From NCBI RefSeq assembly GCF_020042285.1, contig NZ_CP083388.1, forward strand, positions 2,878,001 to 2,942,000: a stretch of DNA of 64,000 nucleotides, given 5' to 3'. A program made the translations under genes and the position numbers. The DNA is from Ferruginibacter albus (GTDB lineage: Bacteria > Bacteroidota > Bacteroidia > Chitinophagales > Chitinophagaceae). A model generated the notes under the pieces. The model did no database searches and was not told where the DNA came from. It saw only the letters and a program-made list of their open reading frames with translations. Positions 17,778 through 26,428 of the stretch are shown piece after piece; within the stretch, counting starts at the first letter, position 1, and every line of letters begins with the position of its first letter.

Positions 17778-20018
17778 ATGGACATAACCGTTAAAACCGC
17801 CGAAGAACTTCGCCTTACTGCCGAAGAGTTTGAACTGATAAAACAAAAGCTTGGACGCACTCCAAATTTCACTGAACTGTGTTGCTTTAGCGCCATGTGG
17901 AGCGAACACTGCAGCTATAAAAATTCTATTAAATGGCTGAAAACGTTACCTCGTGAAGGAAAGAAAATGCTGGTAAAAGCCGGTGAAGAGAATGCCGGTG
18001 TGATGGACATTGGCGATGGTTATGGTGTGGTGTTTAAAATAGAAAGTCATAATCACCCTTCAGCTATTGAACCCTTTCAAGGGGCGGCTACCGGCGTGGG
18101 CGGTATTCACCGTGATATTTTCACCATGGGCGCTCGTCCTATTGCTTCTTTAAATTCTCTTCGTTTCGGGAATTTAAAAGAAGCGAAAACGCAACATCTG
18201 TTAGCAGGTGTGGTGCATGGTATTGGTCATTACGGAAATTGTTTTGGCGTACCAACTGTTGGTGGCGAAATATACTTTGAAAACTGCTATCATACGAACC
18301 CGTTAGTGAATGCAATGAGCGTTGGCACATTAAAAAATGGTGAAACAATTTCTGCTACTGCAAAAGGAACGGGCAATCCTGTTTTCTTTGTTGGTAGTGC
18401 AACTGGTAAGGATGGTATTGGCGGTGCTTCTTTCGCATCTGCAAATATTACAGAAGATAGTGTGGAAGATCTACCTGCTGTACAGGTAGGTGATCCGTTT
18501 CAAGAAAAAAAATTATTGGAAGCTTGTTTGGAAGTAATCAAAACCGGCGCTGTTGTTGGAATGCAGGATATGGGTGCTGCCGGAATTATTTGTTCTACAT
18601 CTGAAATGAGTGCTAAAGGAAACGTAGGAATGAATATTCATTTGGATAAAGTTCCTGCACGACAAAATAACATGAAAGCCTGGGAATTATTATTAAGTGA
18701 AAGCCAGGAAAGAATGTTGATGGTAGTAGAAAAAGGAAAAGAAGAGGCGGTGTTAAAAGTGTTTGATAAATGGGATCTGCCTTGCAGTGAAATTGGAACA
18801 GTAACAGAAGATGGCATATTGAATTTTTATATGAATGGAGAACTGGAAGCATCATTACCAGCAGAAGAATTGGTATTGGGCGGCGGCGCTCCACAATACA
18901 CAAGAGAGTTTACCAGGCCTTCTTATTTAGATAAAGTGGAATCATTTAAAATTGATTCAATTGGTGAACCTAAAAATTTAAAAGAAGTTGCAGAGCAGTT
19001 AATTCAAATTCCAAGTATTGCATCTAAACGTTGGATATATGTGCAATATGATAGCACTGTTGGTGCAGGCACAGTAGGTACAAACGCTCCAAGTGATGCG
19101 GCTGTTGTTATTGCTAAACCTACTGATAAAGGTTTGGCATTGACTACCGATTGTAACAGCCGTTATGTGTATGCTGATCCATATAAAGGTGCAATGATCG
19201 CTGTTGCTGAAGCTGCAAGAAATATTGTTTGCAGTGGCGGACAACCAATCGGTGTTACCAACTGTTTGAACTTTGGCAACCCTTATAACCCGGAAGTATA
19301 TTATCAATTTACAGAAGCAATTAAAGGAATGGGAGAAGCTTGTAAAAAGTTTGATACTCCTGTCACCGGTGGTAATGTTAGCTTTTACAATCAATCGCCT
19401 GATGGCGCTGTTTATCCTACACCAACAATTGGTATGGTAGGCGTAATGGATAGTGTGAATGATAAGATGACATTGAATTTTAAAGAATGCGGCGATGCCA
19501 TTTATTTAATTGGCAAAAGCAGGAATGATATTAATTCATCTGAATATTTACATAAGATACACGGCGTAGAACATAGTCCTGCTCCGCACTTTGATATTGA
19601 TGAAGAGTTTGCATTGCAACAAGCTATCAGCTCATTAATAAAAGATAAATTAATTTCATCTGCACATGATATCAGCGATGGTGGTTTATTTATTACATTG
19701 ATAGAAAGCGGCTTTACTAATTGTTTAGGCGTTGATGTAAAACAAGCGGCAACGGATATACGCAAAGATGCTTATTGGTTTGGAGAAGCGCAAAGCCGTG
19801 TAGTTGTTTCTGTTAAAAAAGAAGATATCGCTAAAATTGAATCTTTCCTAAAAGGAAAAAATATTGCTTTTGAAAAATTAGGCACTGTAACATCGGGCGA
19901 AATAATTATAGATGATACCAATTGGGGGAATATTGCTGAGTGGAAAGATAAATATGATAATGCAATTGGTAATTTGTTAGCCGTGCATGAATCAGAACAT
20001 GCGTTAAGTGCTTTGTAA
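17778..20018 (+). CDS. purL: Phosphoribosylformylglycinamidine synthase subunit PurL
   Basis: A 746-residue small-type PurL, the ATP-dependent subunit that converts FGAR to FGAM in purine synthesis. Motifs include CCFSAMWSEHCSYKNS (~42-57), the ESHNHPSAIEPFQGAATGVGG core, and the second AIRS-like half with VTGGNVSFYNQSP. The small form lacks a glutaminase domain and therefore needs PurS and PurQ. PurS is encoded separately at 33358, and PurQ is not in the window. It is a single-gene unit with its own candidate promoter. Confidence 0.97.
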   Translation: MDITVKTAEELRLTAEEFELIKQKLGRTPNFTELCCFSAMWSEHCSYKNSIKWLKTLPREGKKMLVKAGEENAGVMDIGDGYGVVFKIESHNHPSAIEPFQGAATGVGGIHRDIFTMGARPIASLNSLRFGNLKEAKTQHLLAGVVHGIGHYGNCFGVPTVGGEIYFENCYHTNPLVNAMSVGTLKNGETISATAKGTGNPVFFVGSATGKDGIGGASFASANITEDSVEDLPAVQVGDPFQEKKLLEACLEVIKTGAVVGMQDMGAAGIICSTSEMSAKGNVGMNIHLDKVPARQNNMKAWELLLSESQERMLMVVEKGKEEAVLKVFDKWDLPCSEIGTVTEDGILNFYMNGELEASLPAEELVLGGGAPQYTREFTRPSYLDKVESFKIDSIGEPKNLKEVAEQLIQIPSIASKRWIYVQYDSTVGAGTVGTNAPSDAAVVIAKPTDKGLALTTDCNSRYVYADPYKGAMIAVAEAARNIVCSGGQPIGVTNCLNFGNPYNPEVYYQFTEAIKGMGEACKKFDTPVTGGNVSFYNQSPDGAVYPTPTIGMVGVMDSVNDKMTLNFKECGDAIYLIGKSRNDINSSEYLHKIHGVEHSPAPHFDIDEEFALQQAISSLIKDKLISSAHDISDGGLFITLIESGFTNCLGVDVKQAATDIRKDAYWFGEAQSRVVVSVKKEDIAKIESFLKGKNIAFEKLGTVTSGEIIIDDTNWGNIAEWKDKYDNAIGNLLAVHESEHALSAL

Positions 20019-20040
20019 TTTTATTTCACGAATCAAATCG

Positions 20041-20087
20041 AATTACACTAATTAACTACATCGGACAGTTTTTAAATTCGTGTAATT
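20041..20087. repeat. Imperfect inverted repeat built on AATTCGTG
   Basis: AATTACACTAATTA (20041-20054) and AAATTCGTGTAATT (20074-20087) are inverted with two mismatches over 14 bp. It sits between purL and the glycosyltransferase gene. It could act as a weak terminator hairpin or be a remnant of a dispersed intergenic repeat. Confidence 0.45.
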
Positions 20088-20109
20088 AATAAAAATAGTG
20101 TACTGCAAG

Positions 20110-21117
20110 ATGAAGTTTCTCGTAATAAGACTTTCTTCTATTGGCGACATTGTGCTGGCATCTCCTGTACTGCGTTGCCTCAAGCAACAGGTAACAGATG
20201 CTGAAGTTCACTTTCTTACCAAATCATCTTTCAAAATAGTTACTGAAGCCAATCCATACATTGATAAGTTTTTTTATTACAACAATAATATGGATGAGCT
20301 GATCGAAGATCTAAAAGAAGAAAACTACGATTACATCATCGACCTACATAATAATATCCGCACATTAAGAATTAAGACTGCGCTAAAAGTAAAGTCGAAC
20401 ACCATTAATAAACTTAATACGCAAAAATTCCTGTTGACGAAATTGCGTATTAACCTGATGCCAGGTATTCATATTACTAAACGCAGCTTGCAAACGGTTG
20501 AAAGTTTTGGAGTGAAAGATGATGGTTTTGGATTGGATTATTTTATTCCTGAAAAGGATATTGTTCCGCAAAAAGATATTCCTACTTCTCATTTAGCAGG
20601 CTTTATAGCGATTGTTATCGGTGCATCATATTTTACAAAAAAATTACCCGTACATAAATTAAAAGAGCTGTGTAATAAGATCGATCATCCTATTATTTTA
20701 TTAGGAGGAAAAGACGATGAAAAAAATGGAAGGGAAATTGCGGCTGTTGATCCTGTAAAAATTTATAACGCTTGCGGTAAGTTTAATTTGAATGAATCTG
20801 CAGACTTAGTAAGACGTTCAAAATTGGTAATCTCTCATGATACAGGCTTGCAATATATCGCCTGTGCTTTTAATAAGCAAGTATTGGCGATTTGGGGTGG
20901 CACTACGCCAAAGCTGGATGTAGAGCCCTATTACGGCAGCCGTTTTTTATCTACTCAAAATAAATTACCTTACGAAAATATTATAGTGCCGGGTTTATGG
21001 TGCCAGCCATGCAGCAAATTTGGAAAGAAAAAATGCCCGCTTGGACATTTTAAATGCATGGAATTGCAAAACATAGACAACATTGTACAAAAAGTAAATG
21101 AACGATTAAAAAAATGA
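20110..21117 (+). CDS. Glycosyltransferase family 9 (heptosyltransferase-like)
   Basis: A ~335-residue GT9 enzyme. It starts MKFLVIRLSSIGDIVLASPVL, the usual N-terminal nucleotide-sugar domain motif, and carries ISHDTGLQYIACAFNKQVLAIWG, the conserved GT9 acceptor/donor loop. A cysteine cluster near the C-terminus (WCQPCSKFGKKKCPLGHFKC) is common in this branch. It probably transfers a heptose or related sugar to lipopolysaccharide core at the inner membrane. I prefer the ATG at 20110 to a GTG four codons upstream. It ends 1 bp before proC and is likely cotranscribed with it. Confidence 0.88.
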   Translation: MKFLVIRLSSIGDIVLASPVLRCLKQQVTDAEVHFLTKSSFKIVTEANPYIDKFFYYNNNMDELIEDLKEENYDYIIDLHNNIRTLRIKTALKVKSNTINKLNTQKFLLTKLRINLMPGIHITKRSLQTVESFGVKDDGFGLDYFIPEKDIVPQKDIPTSHLAGFIAIVIGASYFTKKLPVHKLKELCNKIDHPIILLGGKDDEKNGREIAAVDPVKIYNACGKFNLNESADLVRRSKLVISHDTGLQYIACAFNKQVLAIWGGTTPKLDVEPYYGSRFLSTQNKLPYENIIVPGLWCQPCSKFGKKKCPLGHFKCMELQNIDNIVQKVNERLKK

Positions 21118-21118
21118 T

Positions 21119-21913
21119 ATGAGTAAGAAAATAGCCATCATAGGCGGAGGAAATTTAGGTAGCGCCATTGCAGAAGGAATATTGAAAAGCAAGTTTGCAA
21201 AAGCTGCTGATATTATCGTTACCAAAAGAAATGTAAGCACCTTAAAGTCATTAAAAGACAAAGGTATTGCTGTTATCAGCGATAATGCAGAAGCTGTACG
21301 TAAAAGCGAATTGATCATTTTGGCAGTTAAGCCTTTCCAGATTGCAGATGTATTAAGCGGATTAAAAAAAGAACTAACGGCAAAGCATATACTGGTTTCT
21401 GTTATAACGGGCGTTTCTATTGCTGATATTGAAGAAATCACCAAAAAGAAATTACCTGTTTTTCGTGCTATGCCTAACACGGCGATCGCTATTCAACAAA
21501 GCATTACCTGCATCAGTCAGAAAAATGCAAGCGATGAACAAATCAAATACGTAAAAGAGTTGTTTGCTACATTAGGCAAAGAAGTAAGCATTGACGAAAA
21601 ATTAATGGATGCTGCTACTGTACTAGGCGCTTGCGGAACTGCCTATGCCATGCGTTATATTCGTGCCAACATTCAAGGTGGTATTGAAATTGGTTTTGAT
21701 GCAAATACTGCAAACACCATCGTTGCACAAACCGTAAAAGGCGCAGCGGAATTATTATTGCAAAAAGGCACTCATCCTGAACAGGAAATTGACAAAGTAA
21801 CTACTCCAAAAGGCTGTACGATAGCAGGTTTAAACGAAATGGAACATCAGGGTTTCAGTTCTTCTTTGATAAAAGGAATTGCGGCGAGTTATGATAAGAT
21901 ATTAAAGGGATAA
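21119..21913 (+). CDS. proC: Pyrroline-5-carboxylate reductase
   Basis: A 264-residue P5C reductase, the last step of proline synthesis. The Rossmann motif IAIIGGGNLGSAIAEGI is at the N-terminus. The substrate-binding C-terminal domain shows RAMPNTAIAIQQ, GACGTAYAMR and the diagnostic VTTPKGCTIAGLNEME. The length is normal. It starts 1 bp after the GT9 stop. Copy D of the dispersed element follows its stop by about 45 bp. Confidence 0.96.
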   Translation: MSKKIAIIGGGNLGSAIAEGILKSKFAKAADIIVTKRNVSTLKSLKDKGIAVISDNAEAVRKSELIILAVKPFQIADVLSGLKKELTAKHILVSVITGVSIADIEEITKKKLPVFRAMPNTAIAIQQSITCISQKNASDEQIKYVKELFATLGKEVSIDEKLMDAATVLGACGTAYAMRYIRANIQGGIEIGFDANTANTIVAQTVKGAAELLLQKGTHPEQEIDKVTTPKGCTIAGLNEMEHQGFSSSLIKGIAASYDKILKG

Positions 21914-21957
21914 TTCTTTTCAAGCAAAGCTTATCCAATTCTTTCAGTGAAACAATT

Positions 21958-22015
21958 GGACAAGAGAACCAATTCACAACGATGTCACATCAAGGAACAA
22001 AAGTTTGTAACAAAA
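21958..22015 (+). repeat. Dispersed element, copy D (diverged)
   Basis: GGACAAGAGAACC, then TTCACAACGATG, a variable middle, and GTTTGTAACAAAA match the ends of the other copies. A 3-nt insertion and changes lie in the GAGTGA part. It lies downstream of proC on the same strand and ends 2 bp before the stop of the convergent hydrolase gene. Confidence 0.6.
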
Positions 22016-22017
22016 TT

Positions 22018-22581
22018 CTATGCTAATTTTTCAATAACATCAACGGTATCTCCTATCTCTCCCATTCGAGGAAAAATATGTTTTAAACTGTTATCGTGTG
22101 CTTCGGGAAACATATCTGTCATTGCATCTTTTACAAAAGAAATATTATAGCCTAATTCGCTTGCCTGTCTTGCTGTACCTTCTACGCCAATACTTGTAGC
22201 TACACCGGCAATAACAATCCCTGTAACATTTTTTTCCTGTAAAGCTTCGTGAAGCTTGGTTTCAAAAAAAGCGCCCCAGGTATGCTTGGTTATAAAAATA
22301 TCACCAGGTTGTGTTTGTATTTCAGGTACGATCTCCAGCCAATCTTCTTTAAAAGCACGATTGGGAACAGGATTGGGTTCTTTACGTGTTTTTGTCCATG
22401 CTGCGCCGGCAGGATTTACATTTACTATTACGATCGGCAAATTTGCTTTTCGAAAAGCAGCTACCAATTTTGCCGAATTGTTTAAGATAGTACCCATTGT
22501 ATGTGCAGTGGGTAACCCTGCAACTCCTTTTTGAAGGTCGATCAAAATCAAAGCGGTGTTTTTGTCAAGTGTGGTAATCAT
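22018..22581 (-). CDS. Isochorismatase-family hydrolase lacking the usual Cys
   Basis: A 187-residue protein of the isochorismatase/cysteine-hydrolase superfamily. The acid motif ALILIDLQKG (~10) and the Lys region FITKHTWGAFFET (~93) are present. At the position where amidase-type members have the nucleophile Cys, in the GVxTxxCVxxTA motif, this protein reads GVATSIGVEGTARQA, with Gly in place of Cys. Cys-free members such as true isochorismatases act on enol ethers, so a Cys-dependent amidase role is unlikely. It lies 15 bp downstream of an MFS exporter and belongs to the marR operon. Confidence 0.85.
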   Translation of the reverse strand: MITTLDKNTALILIDLQKGVAGLPTAHTMGTILNNSAKLVAAFRKANLPIVIVNVNPAGAAWTKTRKEPNPVPNRAFKEDWLEIVPEIQTQPGDIFITKHTWGAFFETKLHEALQEKNVTGIVIAGVATSIGVEGTARQASELGYNISFVKDAMTDMFPEAHDNSLKHIFPRMGEIGDTVDVIEKLA

Positions 22582-22596
22582 ATTAAAGTGTTTAGG

Positions 22597-23862
22597 TTAT
22601 ACTTCTATTGCAACTTCAACAGGCTGTTTGGAGATCATTTTTTCTACAGACTGTTTTAGTTTTTGTTTTCTAATAAAGCGCAGATGCAGAATACCTATAA
22701 GTATTGCCAGAATGCCTTCTGCCAGTACTGTATTTTGAACATCTATCCATTGCGATACAGAGCCTACGATCAAGCCTCCTAAAGGCGTTAACCCAAAAAA
22801 AGCCATAGCATAAAAACTGATTATTCTTCCCCGCATATCTGCACTTACAGTGGTTTGTATAATGGTATTGCTGATAGTCACCTGCGACATCATTCCAAAT
22901 GCGCCTATAGCAGCAAATAATAATGCGAATGGATAATTGGTACAATGCGAAAACAACACCAATCCAATACCGAAAACAAAAGTATTGATGGTTAAAATTT
23001 TTCGTAATTCAGTACCCGGTTTTAAGGATGCTAAAAAGATAGCACCCGAAAAAGCACCTAAGCCGATCACACTATCAATTACACCAAACGTAGAGGCCGT
23101 TCCATGAAAAATATCTTTTGCATATACAGGTATTAGTGTTGCAAAGGGAAGTACCAACAAACTTATTAGACCGAGCATGATAATTATAAATGCTATTTCA
23201 GGAGTTTGTTTTATATAAGTAAATCCTTCTTTGAAATCGGCAAAAGCATTCTTTGTTTTTGGCTTCATGGCACGCTTAGGCAGTTTCATCATTAATAAGG
23301 AAACGATCACAGCCAAAAAGCTCAAGGCGTTCAATCCAAAACAAACTGCATCTCCTAATTTTTCAATAGCAATACCTGCAATGCCCGGACCGATCAATCT
23401 GGACAGGTTAACCATCGATGAATTTAATGCTAACGCATTCGGCAAGTCATTTTTATCATCTACCATTTCATACACCAACGATTGGCGTGCAGGCACATCA
23501 AATGCATTAACAACTCCTAATAAAACGCTCAATACAATTATTCCTGTAACGGAATAATATCCTAAAAATATCAATACGGTCAGCAATAATGCCTGCACCA
23601 TAGATACTATCTGTGTTGCTAAAAGCAGTTTGTAGCGATCATACCTATCCGCAGCAATTCCACCTATAAAAGAAAATAAAAATGATGGGAACATGGTAGC
23701 GAATAAAGTAACTCCCAACATAAACTTTGAATGAGTAAGGGAATAAATTACCCAGCTTACAGCGGTTTTTTGCATCCACGTTCCTATCAATGAAATTGAT
23801 TGTCCTGCAAAAAACAGCCGATAATTACGACTTTTAAAAGCTTTGAATGTAGTGATCTTCAT
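22597..23862 (-). CDS. MFS transporter (EntS-like)
   Basis: A 421-residue protein with twelve predicted hydrophobic segments. It begins FKSRNYRLFFAGQSISLIGTWMQ and has the loop GGIAADRYDRYKLL, the MFS motif A. The sequence pattern is that of the EntS/MdtG-like drug or siderophore exporter group. It lies between marR (53 bp upstream) and an isochorismatase-like gene (15 bp downstream) on the same strand. It is therefore probably an efflux pump under MarR control. The substrate is unknown. Confidence 0.9.
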   Translation of the reverse strand: MKITTFKAFKSRNYRLFFAGQSISLIGTWMQKTAVSWVIYSLTHSKFMLGVTLFATMFPSFLFSFIGGIAADRYDRYKLLLATQIVSMVQALLLTVLIFLGYYSVTGIIVLSVLLGVVNAFDVPARQSLVYEMVDDKNDLPNALALNSSMVNLSRLIGPGIAGIAIEKLGDAVCFGLNALSFLAVIVSLLMMKLPKRAMKPKTKNAFADFKEGFTYIKQTPEIAFIIIMLGLISLLVLPFATLIPVYAKDIFHGTASTFGVIDSVIGLGAFSGAIFLASLKPGTELRKILTINTFVFGIGLVLFSHCTNYPFALLFAAIGAFGMMSQVTISNTIIQTTVSADMRGRIISFYAMAFFGLTPLGGLIVGSVSQWIDVQNTVLAEGILAILIGILHLRFIRKQKLKQSVEKMISKQPVEVAIEV

Positions 23863-23915
23863 ATATTATTCGTTCTCACAATTGTAACGCTTCAAAAACT
23901 GAACCATTACAATTA

Positions 23916-24356
23916 TTAATCATAATTCACCAATTTGGTTAAGGAGTTTATTGCTTTCTGCAATAATTGCAACTCCTGGGCAGAACAGGTTTCTTTTAAA
24001 GCTTTACTTAACCATATGTCCCGCTCATCACGAACCGTGTATAAAACCTGTTGCCCTTTTTTTGAAAGGGTAATGATCGACTTACGTTTATCTGTTTTAG
24101 AAGGTTTCCTGTTTATATATTCAAGTTCAACCAAATGATTTATTATTTGCGACATTGATTGCGTAGTGATCTTTTCCATTGTAGCCAGTTCACTCGGTGT
24201 TAGTTCTTTATGATGATCGAGCAGGGAAAGTGTGGAATGTTCAGTGAGAGAAAGTTTACCGTTTACATCCGATTTGCTACGCAGTTTCATTATAAGCCTG
24301 CGTATAACAGTACGTAAATCAGAAGCTAATTGTTGCTCTTCAGTTTTTGTTGGCAT
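23916..24356 (-). CDS. MarR family transcriptional regulator
   Basis: A 146-residue winged-helix regulator. The recognition-helix and wing region is visible as LTPSELATMEKITTQSMSQIINHLVELEYINRKPSKTDKR, cut here into its typical parts: helix 3-4 at ~57-80 and the DKRKS wing at ~93-97. It is the first gene of a marR-MFS-hydrolase operon. A perfect palindrome lies 10-27 bp upstream of its start, overlapping the predicted transcription start. This suggests it represses its own operon and is released by a small ligand. Confidence 0.93.
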   Translation of the reverse strand: MPTKTEEQQLASDLRTVIRRLIMKLRSKSDVNGKLSLTEHSTLSLLDHHKELTPSELATMEKITTQSMSQIINHLVELEYINRKPSKTDKRKSIITLSKKGQQVLYTVRDERDIWLSKALKETCSAQELQLLQKAINSLTKLVNYD

Positions 24357-24365
24357 TTTAGTAAA

Positions 24366-24395
24366 GTAAACTTGTAAGTTTACCTTACAAATTTA
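24366..24395 (-). promoter_or_regulatory. MarR promoter and overlapping operator
   Basis: GTAAACTT-GT-AAGTTTAC (24366-24383) is a perfect 8-bp inverted repeat with a 2-bp centre. A second nested repeat pairs TTGTAAG (24372-24378) with CTTACAA (24384-24390). On the minus strand, 24388-24395 reads TAAATTTG, an exact -7 motif. The operator therefore covers the predicted start site, which fits autorepression by MarR. Confidence 0.7.
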
Positions 24396-24456
24396 ACTAT
24401 AATAAACAAGCACGTCTAAAGATTGTTTGGCAATTAACAGTCTGTTTACAAGAAAA

Positions 24457-25548
24457 TTATCGCATGGCTCTTTTATAGAGGTAATACGCCAATGCTCCGA
24501 ATATAATATTGGGTGTCCATGCTGCTAACCAGGGAGTAAAGTTTCCCTTTTCGGCAAATACCACGGAGAAGCGGCTCGACAGCACATATAATACGCTTAA
24601 TATAACGCCCACTCCTAAGTTTAATCCGCTACCACCACGGGTTTTACGTGATGCCAAAGAAACAGCAATAATGGTCAGTATAATAATGGATGCAGGAATA
24701 GCATCCCGGTTATATTTTTCGAGCAATAAAGATTTTACAATTTCTGATCCGCTTAACCTGCTTTTATTAATATAGGAATTCAACTCACTTGAAGTTAGCC
24801 TATCTTTAAAATAATCATCGCTATGAAGATCTTCCGGTTTAAAATCGTATTTTTTTTTCATGACCGATGTTCGTACTATTCTTTCTTTTTCACCTGTAAA
24901 ATAATGTTCCACCACCTGATTTAGTGTCCATTGCTTTTTTATGGTATCCCATGAAATAGACTGCGCCCGCAGATCATATTTCAATTTATTATCGGCAAAT
25001 TGCTGAACGAAGAAAGTAGATCCATTCCTATATATGGCATCATAAGAACGTAGCCCGATATAAGAATTATCGGCACCTTTAAAATAAATATTCGCCGGCC
25101 TGTTCAAATCAACAGAACCGCTGTTCTGCGAATCAATATACCTGGTCAAAAAATCTCCCCATATTTTATTTGCTTTGGGTAATGTGTATTGATAGCCCAC
25201 CCACAACAACAACGCTAAAAAAATACTGCCGATCCAATAAGGAAATAAAAATCTTCTGTAACTAACGCCACTGCTTAATATTGCTACCACCTCCGATCTG
25301 TCGGCCATCCTGGAAGTAAAAAATATTACGGATATAAATACAAATAATGGAAAGAGCATGGCATCAATATGCGGAATAAAACCAATGTAATAATTAGTGA
25401 CCAGCTGCCAGAAAGAAAATTTTATGCGAACAAAATCTTCGGTTTTCTCACTAATATCTACCACCACCACGATGGCTGTAAACAATAACAAACAGAAGAA
25501 AAAAGTGGTAAGAAATTTTTTGAGTATATAGCTGTCTATCTTCTTCAT
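24457..25548 (-). CDS. LptF/LptG (YjgP/YjgQ) family permease
   Basis: A ~363-residue inner-membrane protein with N-terminal helices (residues ~10-110), a periplasmic beta-rich domain in the middle, and three C-terminal helices (~265-360). This is the layout of LptF/LptG, which form the permease of the lipopolysaccharide export ABC transporter. It starts MKKIDSYILKKFLTTFFF, typical of the family. I choose the ATG at 25548 because a -7 motif lies just upstream (25562-25569), which would place the longer start at 25575 outside the transcript. Whether it is LptF or LptG cannot be decided. Confidence 0.9.
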   Translation of the reverse strand: MKKIDSYILKKFLTTFFFCLLLFTAIVVVVDISEKTEDFVRIKFSFWQLVTNYYIGFIPHIDAMLFPLFVFISVIFFTSRMADRSEVVAILSSGVSYRRFLFPYWIGSIFLALLLWVGYQYTLPKANKIWGDFLTRYIDSQNSGSVDLNRPANIYFKGADNSYIGLRSYDAIYRNGSTFFVQQFADNKLKYDLRAQSISWDTIKKQWTLNQVVEHYFTGEKERIVRTSVMKKKYDFKPEDLHSDDYFKDRLTSSELNSYINKSRLSGSEIVKSLLLEKYNRDAIPASIIILTIIAVSLASRKTRGGSGLNLGVGVILSVLYVLSSRFSVVFAEKGNFTPWLAAWTPNIIFGALAYYLYKRAMR

Positions 25549-25561
25549 AAACGTATGCCTG

Positions 25562-25569
25562 CAAAAGTA
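25562..25569 (-). promoter_or_regulatory. Candidate -7 element for the LptF/G gene
   Basis: On the minus strand this reads TACTTTTG, an exact TAnnTTTG match, 14 bp upstream of the ATG at 25548. It resembles the purL arrangement, with a very short leader. Confidence 0.35.
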
Positions 25570-25590
25570 ACCCAAAAGAAGCAGGACATG

Positions 25591-25614
25591 AAAAAAGCCG
25601 CAAATTGCGGCTTT
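25591..25614 (-). terminator. Rho-independent terminator after ompA-like gene
   Basis: GCCGC (25597-25601) and GCGGC (25607-25611) pair around AAATT, extended by AAA/TTT. On the minus strand a run of six T follows. It lies 7-30 bp beyond the OmpA-family stop and separates that gene from the LptF/G gene. Confidence 0.8.
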
Positions 25615-25620
25615 CGTTAA

Positions 25621-26340
25621 TTAGTTATCGGTGCTTAATGTTTTTACTTCTATGCGTCGGTTGTTGGCTCTTCCTTCTGCGGTTTTATTATCATCAACAG
25701 GATTACTCATTCCAAAACCTTTTGCACTAACCCTGGTGGCTGCAATGCCTTTTGACACTAAATAGTCTCTTACTGTATTTGCCCTGTTTTGTGATAATAC
25801 CAAGTTATCTGCCGCCTTCCCAACATTATCAGTATAACCGTCTATTTCTATCACTTCATTTTCTTTACGTTGAAGATAAGAAACCAATTCATCCAACACG
25901 GCAAATGATTCTTCTTCCAAGGCTGCTTTACCTGTTTCAAAATTACAGCCTTGTATTACAAAAGAACTGGCAGGTGTAAAGGAAATGTCGATGGTAAAAG
26001 GTTTAGAATAATATTTGTTAGGACCTAAAGCCGGAATATCCAATACATTATTTTGTAAAGAATCATGAAAGCCTAATATAAAATAATCGTATTTATCCCC
26101 GGCAGGTAAGCGCAATGAAAATTTACCACCGGCATCTGTCTGTCCCTGGTATTCCGTACCATTTATCTGGCTTTTAAAAATAACGATCTCATTTTGCAAT
26201 GGCTTATCATTTTTATCATCGTGTACTGTTACATCAATTTTTGCATCCTTTGGCAAGTTAGCCGGTGTTACCGGAGTTTGAGCAAACATTGTTGCAGAAA
26301 TAAAAAGTAAAACAGCTAAAACAGAAAATTTCAGTTTCAT
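25621..26340 (-). CDS. Exported OmpA-family peptidoglycan-binding protein
   Basis: A ~239-residue protein with a signal peptide (MKLKFSVLAVLLFISATMFAQ, start ATG 26340), a beta-sandwich segment with a carboxypeptidase-like fold (~30-110), and a C-terminal OmpA domain (~125-239). The OmpA part shows IDGYTDNVG, LSQNRANTVRDYL and AKGFGMSNP, with the Asp/Arg pair that binds diaminopimelate in peptidoglycan. It probably tethers the outer membrane or a periplasmic assembly to the cell wall. It has its own promoter motif and terminator and lies between tgt and the LptF/G gene. Confidence 0.9.
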   Translation of the reverse strand: MKLKFSVLAVLLFISATMFAQTPVTPANLPKDAKIDVTVHDDKNDKPLQNEIVIFKSQINGTEYQGQTDAGGKFSLRLPAGDKYDYFILGFHDSLQNNVLDIPALGPNKYYSKPFTIDISFTPASSFVIQGCNFETGKAALEEESFAVLDELVSYLQRKENEVIEIDGYTDNVGKAADNLVLSQNRANTVRDYLVSKGIAATRVSAKGFGMSNPVDDNKTAEGRANNRRIEVKTLSTDN

Positions 26341-26372
26341 ATCATCTTTATTAAGTCTTAAAATTATAATAT

Positions 26373-26380
26373 CAAAAATA
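26373..26380 (-). promoter_or_regulatory. Candidate -7 element for ompA-like gene
   Basis: On the minus strand this reads TATTTTTG, an exact TAnnTTTG match, 33 bp before the ATG at 26340. It supports that start over one 17 codons upstream, which would fall outside the transcript. Confidence 0.4.
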
Positions 26381-26428
26381 ACTTTTGGCATTTTTTCAAT
26401 TATTATGCCATTTTTAACTAATGCCAGA

